Assembly: GCA_029204225.1 (NCBI GenBank)
Contig: MU832108.1
Coordinates: 1-64,000, forward strand
Direction: 5' to 3'
DNA: 64,000 nucleotides
DNA from: Diphasiastrum complanatum
Taxonomy: Eukaryota; Streptophyta; Lycopodiopsida; Lycopodiales; Lycopodiaceae
The position numbers and the translations under genes are program-made. Position 1 is the first letter of the stretch; every line of letters starts with the position of its first letter. Below the pieces are notes generated by a model. That model saw only the letters and a list, made by a program, of their open reading frames with translations. It was not told the DNA's origin and did not search any database. This document shows positions 43,468 to 53,312 of the stretch, one piece after another.

Positions 43468-44297
43468 TGTGCAAAAAGTACAAAAAGGACCAAGAGTGGA
43501 TCCTAATCTGATCCTCAAGAGGGATTGGTTGTCATATTACTTGATCTATCAATCTACTTTAGATTAAGATCAATCTAGATCAATTCTAGACACAAAATCC
43601 TAACAAGAACAATTATTAATTGAAGGTAATGTACTTTATGGTTTCACACATGTGAAACACTGTCTGAGTACGGACTCCAACCTGAAAATCAAGTACACAT
43701 TGATAGAACCTCAAAACAATCAAAACAAATGTAGACAAATGGAGAGAATCACTCAAAATTGCTTCCAAAACCAAGATTGGTGTCTCACAATGATTATGGC
43801 CAAATGTGGCTCTATATATACAATAAGTGGGAGCACGTGGTACTGATCATCCCTCTGATCCCACATGTGTGAAGGTGCTTTGTCATATGATGATTCATCA
43901 TGCAAAACTGACACTTGGACATAACCTTCTATTTTGAGCACTTTTGGTCCATTTTCCTTCTATATGGAGATCTACTTGGAAATCTTCTAGAATTCAAAAT
44001 TTGCCTACTTCAGCTTATTCCACACGTGTGAGCTGTCCTCTACACATGGGATATGACACCTAACCAAAATATTTGGCTCATGCAATCAATAGATTGATGC
44101 CATGTGTCATATATCTAGAAACTAGTTTTTGGCATTTTTAGCCACTAGAACTTGAATTAAATCATATGTACAACCTATATGATTGTGGTACATGACAAGT
44201 ACACTATTTTCACATGTGGGAACAGGCTCCACACATGTGTGTTTATCTATATACAAGATTTTTGGCCTCTACCAAGCTTATTTTTGCATTTTTCACA
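43468..44297 (-). repeat. LTR of minus-strand copia
   Basis: Minus-strand LTR running from TGTGAAAAATGC (44297) to ACTTTTTGCACA (43468), about 830 bp, next to a primer-binding site. It has a TATA-like TATATATAGAG near 43815 and a TTCACATGTGTGAA-like palindrome (43643-43656). It cuts into the plus-strand copia pol at 44298. Confidence 0.75.
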
Positions 44298-46187
44298 GTT
44301 TCGAACAGAGATGTGAAGTTTGACGAGTCCACATTCCTTGGACTGAAAGATGAAAGAGGCCATGAGATCTTCACACTGCTACCTATTCAAGAGGGAGATC
44401 GAGGACAAACATCAAATCAGAATGCAGGCCCCTAGACTCTAGAGCAGTAGGAAAGAGAGGATTGACCCCACGAACAAGAAATGTTCGAGCAGCGACGAAA
44501 CGAACCTCGAAGATCAACAAGACAAAGAAGACCTCCAGACCGCTATTCTGACAATCTTCAATGGAGCGAAGACACGCAGTTTGAGTACTGCAGCTCCACA
44601 GAAGAGCGAGCAACATACCAAGAAGCTATCCAGAGTCCAGAGGGAGAATTATGAAAACAGGCAATGTAAGAAGAGATCGAGTCGATGAGGCGAAACGAGG
44701 CATGGACATTAGAGCCACTGCCAGAAAACAGAAAATTAGTCGACTGCAAGTGGGTGTACAAGAAAAAGCTGAAATCAGATGGCACCATTGGCCGCTACAA
44801 AGCAAGGCTTGTCGCGAAGGGCTACACGCAGAGATATGGTGTCGACTATTTCGACACATATTCGCCCATGGTCAAGATGACAAGCATAAGGCTACTCCTT
44901 GCATACGCCACACAGTAAAATCTGGAAATTCACCAAATTGACGTGAAAACAGCCTTTCTCCATGGAGATCTAGAGGAGAAAATTTTCATGAAGCAACCTG
45001 AAGGCTATGAAGACCCCGACAACAGTCAATATGTCTGTCGATTGTAGAGATGCATCTACGGTCTAAAACAGGCATCACGAGCCTGGTAAAAAAGCTTGAT
45101 GGTCTTTTGAAGTCTCTAGACTTCAATCCTACTCAACTAGACTATAATGTCTATATCAAAAGAGTAGAAAAGAATTTTGTGATATTGACCATTTTTGTGA
45201 ATGATTTGTTGATGATAGGAAGTTCTTTAATGTCGATCAAAGACACGAAGAGTCAGATTTATGAAAACTACGAAATCACAGATCTTGGAGATGCAACAAA
45301 ATGCCTAGGACTGGAGATCAGAAGAGATTGAACAAATGGTGAAATGCACTTGAGTCAGTCAAAATACGCTAGAAAAGTGCTGAAGCAGTACCACATGATG
45401 GACTGTGAAAAGAAAGCCACACCAATGATAGATGGAGCCAAGCTCACGAAACAAGATTGCCCAAAAACAGAAGAGGAAGAACAGAAGATGGCAGGTATAC
45501 CCTACCAGAACTTAATCGGTCGTCTGATGTACTTAACAATTTGTACCAGACCCAATCTGGCCTTCTCTGTTTACGCATTGAGCCAATTTTGTTCCAATCC
45601 TTGTCTAGCACATTGAAAAATGGCCAAACGAATCATACAATATCTGAAGGGTACCCAGAATGTTGGATTAACCTACAGAGCTAGAAACGAAGAGAAAGGA
45701 TTCGAGCTGCATCACTATAGTGATGCGAGCTGGGCAAGCTGCACAGATGACAACAAGTCCATTACTAGAGAATATACAATAGCGTGCGGAGCTGCAATCA
45801 GCTGGATATGCAAAAAACAAACCCTGGTAGCTCAATCCTCTTGCGAGGCTGAGTATGTCGCAACCTCAAAAGTGGCGAATGAGATAGTGTGGCTACAAAT
45901 GATGTTGGAGACAATCGAGATACCACAAGAAGGGCCAAGCACGATGATGATGGACTCCCATAGTGCCATCTATCTGTCCCATGATCCTGTCTTCCATTCA
46001 AAAATGAAGCACATTCCTTTGAAGTACTATCACATTCGAGATTTGATCTCAAAAGGAGAGCTCCAGTTCATAAAATCAGAAAGTATGATTGCAGATCTCC
46101 TCATGAAACCGCTCGACAAGCCACTCTTTACCAAGCAAAGAGAGACAATTGGATTGAACGAACAAAGCTGCAAGGTTCAAGAGGGAG
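44298..46187 (+). pseudogene. Ty1/copia pol (RT and RNase H) with point-mutation stops
   Basis: A frame mostly kept over 1.9 kb but broken by single-codon stops, at about 44918, 45046, 45087, 45328 and 45615. It starts NRDVKFDESTFLGL, then [59 protein letters not shown], the catalytic box altered to FVNDLLMIG (Asp to Asn in the first position of the YVDD pair), TRPNLAFSVYALS, HYSDASWA and QSSCEAEYVA, ending MIADLLMKPL. A GAGGGAG polypurine tract precedes the LTR at 46188. Its 5' part was lost to the LTR insertion at 44297. Non-functional. Confidence 0.92.
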
Positions 46188-46706
46188 TGTCAGAAATGGT
46201 GAACTCCTGCAACTTTGTCGAAGCACAAGCAAGACACGAAGGCCAAACAAGAACGACTCACGACAGTCAACATGTCTTTGACTCGAAGCACGAACGATTC
46301 GCGAATCATTCGCAAATTGAAAACACACCTCCAGGATTACAAACCAAAAAAGGGACGCCAACGGATCTCAGTCCAAACTAAGATCAAGTTGACTATATCC
46401 AGCAAGGAACAGTTTTCAACAAACTCCCATCTTGCAATAAAATTACCAAGTTCTGCCACAATTCAATCGGACTTGTTATCAGCCACTTTTCCACCACAAG
46501 AGTACTTTCTAAATTTTTTCCCCATTAAATCTTCAAATCTGATATCAACTGTAATCCATAAAGGATTTCTGTAATATCTAAATATCCTATCGTTTCTGAT
46601 TCATAAAAATAGGTTCATCATCGATATAACATATTCCTCCTTGGATCTTTGACCGATGTTTCTCCTTGATAATTCTCTTCTCTTCCTACTTCTCCCCCTT
46701 TTAACA
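46188..46706 (+). repeat. Probable 3' LTR of copia element
   Basis: Starts TGTCAGAAAT directly after TTCAAGAGGGAG. The probable end is CTTTTAACA at 46706. There is no second copy, so the end is approximate. It has repeated TTCGC/GCGAA words (CGAACGATTCGCGAATCATTC near 46289). Confidence 0.6.
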
Positions 46707-48439
46707 GGAAACGATCCGAGTTTCTAAGAGGTGTAGATCATTTGAGATTTGCCCAGGAGAAGAGTCTAAGAAGACATCCAAGAAAATCTTGAAAGCCAAA
46801 AGAAGTGTTGTAAGAAAATACCAATGATGTCCCAACACAATGACTTTTTCAAAAGATCTTCATGATTATCAAGCTTGAGAATTGACCTGTAAATCAGAAA
46901 AGGATTACTTGAAGATTCAAGTAGAGAAAACAATTTTAGAAAATGGGTTCATTAACCATTTCTGTGACGTCGTCCATGGTCAACGGGTAATCAGAATTAC
47001 CTTCCAAGGAATCACAAAAAATCGAGTTAATTCTTGTGTTAAGAAATTCACCAATATATCTTTTTATAAAGAAATAGCTTGTCGGGCTTCTGGTTTTGTA
47101 AATTTGAAATATCCAAAAAGGGGTCATGACCAATATCTCAAATTTCCGACAAAACACCCGTTTTATGACCGATAGTATTTGGCATCACTAAGACTTACGG
47201 CCATACTATGGTCAACTGATTCAGTTAGTTTCATATCTTCATTTTGGAATTGCCTACGTCCCATACCACAGGTTCTTCCGCCACGAAGGCCCTCCACTTC
47301 CTGATCAAAGTGTCAGAAATATAATACAAGTATATGAAGTTCTCGGAAATCTATAAAAAATTCCAACTTCGACTCAATCAAACATTCTTTCGCCCCTTTT
47401 CACAATTTTTACAGTCAACGTAAGGCTCACAGTGACAGATTTAGAAATGGGGAAGAATGAACCGGCTTTTTTTCTTGTCCTTAACAAATAGTGTTGGTAC
47501 GCCCACGGCTTCAAGCACACCAAGAAACAACTTTTTCGTTCCATTTCAAGTTCCATCTTAGGCTTTTGGGTCCATTTTGGCCGTGCATGATTTTTGAAAA
47601 ATGACACCTTGGCCAAAAAATCCAAGAATTTTCGTTCTCGATTGCCCATTGCAGTTAATAAAGCAAATGTAATTCGTCAATTGTGAAAAAAGCTTTACGG
47701 AATTCCCCCAAGAATTCAGCCCAATCACAATTTAATGGGTTGCATCCTCCATCACTAGGAGGACTGACCCAAAGTTCCAACGAATTTTTTGAAATTCTGA
47801 GACATGGTGCAGCGACCAAGAATTTATCCAGTCATTGACAACTTCAAGGCTTTCAATTGCCAGAAAAATTTCCAGTTGTTAGCCCAAGCTGTATATCACA
47901 ATGGCTAATTATCGAATAGATTTTGCATTAAGTTTTTTCTGTTTGTTGCCTAAATGAAATTTCAACACACTGTGGTCTAAAATTTTAACCACGTGTTGAA
48001 AATTTTAGGGGGTCATCACGATCAAGTGATGCCGGGCGAATTTTTACCCTAACCTGACTTCCATTCATCCATTTGCATTTTAAAACCAAAAAAAAAATTG
48101 AAAAAATTTTACGTTCGATTGAACACATTACGGGTACAAATTTTCTAATAGAGCAATTACCAAAAAAAACGTAGTTTTACCAAACCAGAATGTGCTTGTA
48201 GGATTTATACCAATGAGCATTTGCAAAATGGGTCGTGCAACAAATTTGCAAAAAAACCACTGTACGCATCGAAATCCACAGATTTTTAACCCATTGAGAT
48301 TTTAGAAGAACATAACTGCCAAAAAAAACTAGTAGTTCATAACTAGTTAGAAATGCCAAGTGCCTATGGAAAAAGAAAGAAACGAAACAAAAACTTTCTT
48401 TTTGGCACAAAACCTCCAATCAGATCAACCCCTCCTACC
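46707..48439. other. Unrecognised sequence
   Basis: A plus-strand frame of 97 codons (46882-47175) and other short frames show no known motif. No LTR ends seen. Confidence 0.4.
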
Positions 48440-48477
48440 AACCCTTCACAAATATTAACTTATAGTTAACCTACCAA

Positions 48478-48575
48478 TCCGGCCCCGCCGCCCCCGTCCC
48501 CCCCGGATTTAACTTCTCGGGCCCTTCCCACGCGAGCTCCCTGTAACCTGAGCAGCCCGAACGGGTCCGCGAGCG

Positions 48576-48614
<39 letters not shown>

Positions 48615-48625
48615 GTCCGGGAAAA
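48478..48625 (+). promoter_or_regulatory. GC-rich patch with (GA)n leader, possible orphan promoter
   Basis: GC-rich sequence (48478-48570) is followed by about 30 bp of GA repeat and an ATG at 48610 in a good context (GAGAGATGGCG). The ATG frame closes after about 10 codons unless spliced. The composition is unlike the flanking repeats and like a plant promoter with a GA/CT leader. No downstream gene was found. Confidence 0.35.
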
Positions 48626-49752
48626 GATGGGGTCGTGCCATATGAATCAAAAGGAGCATTAACATTCCAGGAAGTTAGCAGGGTGGAGGGCGCTCCATAT
48701 GAATCAGAAGGAGCGCGATTCTGGAGGCTGCCAACTATTGATTCATCGATAGTTTCTTTAGTAAAAATTTCTTGAAGCCTTAAATGCTTACCTTCTGCTG
48801 TTTTTACAGATTCTTGAAGCTTCCAGGGCGGATTTACAGTGTCTTGATTACATTCATGCCTAAGCATCCTCTTTTGTAGAAAAATTTGAGCTTAGTCTTG
48901 CCTTAGCTTCGACTAGAAGCTATGTACCTCTTCTTACTGCTATTCTTGCAGATAACAGTTGCAAGAAGAATGCAATCACAGTTGCTATGCTTTCATTCAT
49001 GCATAAGCAACCTTCTTACAAATTCTACACGAATAAGTTTTCTTAAAGGCTGAAAAACAGGGTAGATGCTGCCCATTTCTTTCCAAAAACCCTGATTTGC
49101 AGGTGCCTATCATTATTAACAGACTAGGCAATGCTGTAAACCATACCATCAGCATGATGGCTTTACTGATTTACCAAAGCCTGCCAAATTTGTTAGTTAG
49201 CTAAAAAATCCAGCAGAACCTGTGAATATTCTTAAACTGTCATGCAAATCCTGTAAGAAACACTAACACTCACCACAAACATTAGTCTTATTGAATGTCT
49301 TTTCCTGCTTTTCTTGGATTGAAGCCCAAAACCGGCTCTATCACAAAAGCAAAAGACAACCAATACAAGACACATAAAGCACTGTTTGAAGAACAAAAAG
49401 CCGTAAAAACCAGCATTTCCTCTAATTGATCCATTGCTGATACAGAAGTGTCCCCAGTGAAGTAAACGGCAACACAAGTGAATTGAAAACCAGAAATTTA
49501 CTTCCTGAAACCCAATATGAAATGTCTAAACATCGAACCGATTGTATACCTGGTAGTGCACTTACCACACAACCAATCACACTTCAAACAAGGGAATTAA
49601 CAAGAAGCATAATCCGCACTTACACCACATCGTTGCTTACTACCACTGAATTCTCGAAAAAGTGTCAAGATTCCATATCACACAACGGAAAAATCCCCAC
49701 AATTCGAGATTTCTTTTGAACACAAATCAATGGCAAATACGTGCTCAGAATT
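48626..49752. other. Unrecognised sequence, part may be LTR-element leader
   Basis: Contains a pair of short near-repeats (CATATGAATCARAAGGAGC at about 48639 and 48697). The high-coordinate end is leader of the minus-strand element whose primer-binding site lies at 49753. No coding frame recognised. Confidence 0.4.
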
Positions 49753-49765
49753 GGCTCTGATACCA
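49753..49765 (-). other. Primer-binding site (initiator Met tRNA), minus strand
   Basis: Minus-strand TGGTATCAGAGCC immediately after an LTR end. Confidence 0.85.
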
Positions 49766-50260
49766 ATATAAAGTCCTCAATCCAAGGATCCTATTCTAAG
49801 CATGCCAATCACAAGCAACACAAGAGAACCTGATGGTGGACAAACCAACCCAACCAACCTAGATCAAAAGGATCTAGCCCCAAGCTATGAATCAATCACA
49901 AAGAGGAGTGTGGCATCACACCAGTAGCATCCTGCCACCGGTCATGCTATCAAGCATACACTAGTGAGAGCCCAATAGGTATACTTATACCCTCCAAGGC
50001 CCATGCACCACTAGTAGTGCGCTGTGACACCTCACTGGACACCTCCGCAGCCTATCTGGGCCACATCATCCAGCTCCCCAATGACTCACTAATAGACCCA
50101 TACAAATCCACCATCAAATGTTTTTAGGCCTACAACCATTAATTATGACCATGTACACAGAAGGACCCCAATTCCCTTATAGTCACAATTAACTTACGGG
50201 TTGTTGGTCTATCGGTCCCTAGCGTGGACACGCTACCCGAGACCAGTCATGGGCATGACA
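49766..50260 (-). repeat. TGTCATGCCC-type LTR inserted in copia gag
   Basis: 495 bp on the minus strand from TGTCATGCCC (50260) to the primer-binding site, with a TATA-like GTATAAGTATACC around 49975. The last bases (TTATAT) lack the usual CA. The first 150 bp are also present at 24847-25008. It interrupts the copia gag that ends at 50261. The matching second LTR is missing. Confidence 0.75.
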
Positions 50261-50984
50261 CAGTGAGGCAACTTTGCACGCTCAAGATGGTAACATGCCT
50301 ACCCAATTTGGATGACAAATAAGAATCCATTTGAAAGGAGTGCTTGTGTTTGACAAAGAGGGCTTTGTCACTTCCACCATGCTCAAGTTTGTTCATCCTG
50401 GAAAGTTTATAGCTTTGCCTAGATTCTTCAAAAATAAGAATTCCTTGGAGAGTTTCTAGACTAGGCAACTCCTCCTTAATGGCAAAAGACTGAACAACAT
50501 TATCATAGTCATCTTTCAAGCCATTTAAAATGACTTGAACTAGCTCATCTTGGTTAATAGTAACACCAACACAGGAAAGTTCTCTATGTAAGTCTTTAAC
50601 TCTCAGAACATAGTTTGATGCACTTTCTTCACTTCTTTAGAAACTTTGGAAAATCTGATTCCTAAGAGTGAGTATTCTAGGAGTATTCTTTGCTTCATAG
50701 ATGGACTTAAGTGCATCCCAAGCTTCTTTGGCTGTAGTGCAAGATCCTATCTCTCTCAAAATTTCATTAGATACATTCATCTTGATGAAATGTAGAGCCA
50801 TTCTAGCTCTCTTCCTATACTTAGGAATTTCAGCCTGTGCTTGAGGCTCCTCCTCAACACCAAGCACAATGTCCATAACATCCTAGAGTATCAAAATAGA
50901 CTCCATTCTGAACTTCCAAATTGAGTATAGCAGAAGTATTTAGTCTTTCATTTGCTTCTAGAAGATATCCTCCCAGAGGTGACA
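50261..50984 (-). pseudogene. Ty1/copia gag, frameshifted and truncated
   Basis: The minus-strand start MSPLGGYLLEANERLN at 50984 is followed by a frameshift; MDIVLGVEEE resumes at 50876 and runs through FIKMNVSNEILREIGSC, WDALKSIYEAKNTPRI to a stop near 50637; then DYDNVVQSFAIKEELPSLETLQGILI (50519 on). This matches the gag of the intact copia at 35175 block by block. An LTR cuts it at 50260, around where the zinc knuckle should be. It belongs to the element whose LTR lies at 51691-52418. Confidence 0.85.
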
Positions 50985-51677
50985 TTTAGATGAAGACTTC
51001 TTAGTTATTGGACTGCAATATGTTTGAGATTGTTCCAATCAGACTTAAAGTTGCTGCTCTCTTTCATTATAGGTATTTTCAAGGATATTCTACCTTCCTA
51101 TTATGTGAAACGCTTGCAACTGTATTTGAGATGAATCTCAAATATTCCACAAGACAAGATTATCTAGATCAGACACACAAAGTGGATTGAGACACTTTGG
51201 CTAGTTTGAATCCTAATTTTGGCACGTGTGAAATGTAACTTTACAATTACAAGATCGTTAATAGTTGCTAAACTGATCAACAGATCAGTTCGTTGTTGGA
51301 GCGTGAAGACGTAATGAGTAAATCCACAGATGGACGATGCGACACTCCTTGGCTTTTGGCCTTTGCATTTAGTTAAGGGCAACCTTCGGCATTTGGAGGA
51401 CACCTCTGCAATTTTAAAGACAAGTGTTGCATTCTTTTTTACTATCAGAGATTGCATGTAAAAATGCAGTGCCGCATTTTATGCAAGTGTCACCTGGCAT
51501 AAAATGCATGCACAAATGCAATGTCTGTATTTTTTGCATGTGGAAATTCACGAGTGAAAATGCAGACTGTAGCGGCAACACGAGTGAAAATGCAGACTTG
51601 TTTTGCCAACAATTCTGCAGGAAAACAGATCCTGCAAAGCACTTATGTTCTGATGTATACACCCTCACAATGCATGA
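50985..51677 (-). other. Leader of minus-strand copia
   Basis: About 690 bp between primer-binding site and gag, similar in length to the leader of the intact copia. Rich in TGCATG/ATGCAA words around 51460-51600. Confidence 0.6.
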
Positions 51678-51690
51678 GGCTCTGATACCA
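51678..51690 (-). other. Primer-binding site (initiator Met tRNA), minus strand
   Basis: Minus-strand TGGTATCAGAGCC directly after the LTR end. Confidence 0.93.
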
Positions 51691-52418
51691 TATGAAGTTT
51701 TTAGCACGTGTGAACTTCAGCACACACCTTACAGAATCTTAATGAGATGTTGTGATTGCACAAGATTGACCAATGAACAGATTACTTGAAAAATCTAAGT
51801 TAAGAGCACAACGGCATACATCAGACTGAAAAAATTAATTTTTTACTATGAGGAGTGGATATCAAAAATAATTCTAAGTGCTCACTATGGGAAAAATAGC
51901 CTGCTCTTGGGTAGAGAGAGAAAATCTACTCATAAAACTCGGGTAGAGAGAGAATGAGCCCAAAACACCAAAATCTTAATATTCACAATATGGCAAAACA
52001 TGCCAAAGTTTTCCTACATAAAAGAGATTCGAATTCCTACAATGGAGTTGCATGGGAAGTCCACTTTACTTAGTTAACTCAACTAACAGAGATCCACATG
52101 TAAAACTGCATGCATGGATATTGCATGTACTGCATGTCACCTCTCAAAATTGCCTAGACATATGTAGATCATGAAAACTACTTTGCATGTTGCATGCACT
52201 GTTTGCATGTTGCTTGCATGCACACTGAATGACTTTGCATGTGATCTAAACTTTTGCATGACATCAAGATTGAATCTACCTAACTCAAACTCGACCTGTT
52301 CTAGAAGGTTATGTGCTCAATTCACATACCTTTATGTACAATACAATATACAATGGAAATAAGATAGGCATGGTCCCAAAACTCGAGATAGGAAGATATA
52401 ATTCTACTAATTTTCACA
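51691..52418 (-). repeat. 5' LTR of minus-strand copia, CATGCA-rich
   Basis: 728 bp from TGTGAAAATTAG (52418) to AAAAACTTCATA (51691). Same family as the plus-strand LTR at 23349-24080, with the CATGCA cluster conserved at 52100-52265 and a CACGTG near the end (about 51705). The terminal CA has decayed to TA. Confidence 0.9.
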
Positions 52419-52715
52419 ATACCATGTAGGAAATCGGTGGATTCAAAAATTATCGACTGGTATCGGATTAGCAAAAATCTGATAGAGACAGATTCTCTGA
52501 TACCAAGTCGGTAATCAGTGGAAATGTGGTGCAGCAGAAGTGGAGCAGGTGGTGTAGTGGATCAGAAGTGCAGCAATTTCCAACAATGCATTCAAGATGA
52601 ATCGAATACCAAATGCGCAATAGAACAGATCGTGTAGACAAAAATTTGCACTTTGGTAATTATCAAAATGTGAGTACAAGAGCTTGAAGTTGGGCGCAAA
52701 TCAGTAGGTGCAAGA
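52419..52715. other. Spacer between two copia elements
   Basis: No gene. Contains GATACCAAGTCGG-like words, possibly old LTR debris. Confidence 0.4.
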
Positions 52716-53312
52716 TGTTGGATTTATTTCCTCTAGTCACTTAAATCCCATTTTAATCTGCCTCCATTCATGCTGCATATTTACTCACGTTGTCGCATAG
52801 TCTGCATATTCACATGCAAATTCTCACAGGAGATGAAAAGATGAAAAGCAAAGGCTAACGTTACACCCTCTTCACGCTTATGCAGCTGCGCTAACAGACT
52901 GGATGACGACTGCAGCCACCCATGATCTCCTACAGACAGCACATCCACCTTGTACTTTCTTCATCTGCACACCTGTAACATTATGTATATACTGAATGCC
53001 ATTTGTGTATTCATCAATAAGTTAATAAGCGAGAGAGAACGGAGAAGAGAAGCTTATCAGAGATAGACAAAAGTAGATGCTCTGTGCATTGATTCTTTAA
53101 TTTGTCAACAATAAGGTTTCATTCATTTACAGTTTGAATAAGCTTCGTAGGGCACGTGGTTTCGTCCGCTACTGTCTTGTGCTCTATCGCATTATTGACA
53201 TGTATACTTGATATACTTAATCTCATACAGTTCTTTGTTCTGCGTTCATATTTGTGTTAATATTGCTATGCTTATTATTCATTATGTCTGATCTTTCTAG
53301 TTGCTCTTTCTG
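52716..53312 (+). repeat. 5' LTR of copia element, 3'-truncated
   Basis: It starts TGTTGGATTT and matches 56285-56880 with roughly 6 percent difference by eye plus a small indel. Homology ends at CTTTCTGGT, where coding sequence of the protease region follows directly. The last 400 bp of the LTR, the primer-binding site and gag are missing. Confidence 0.88.
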
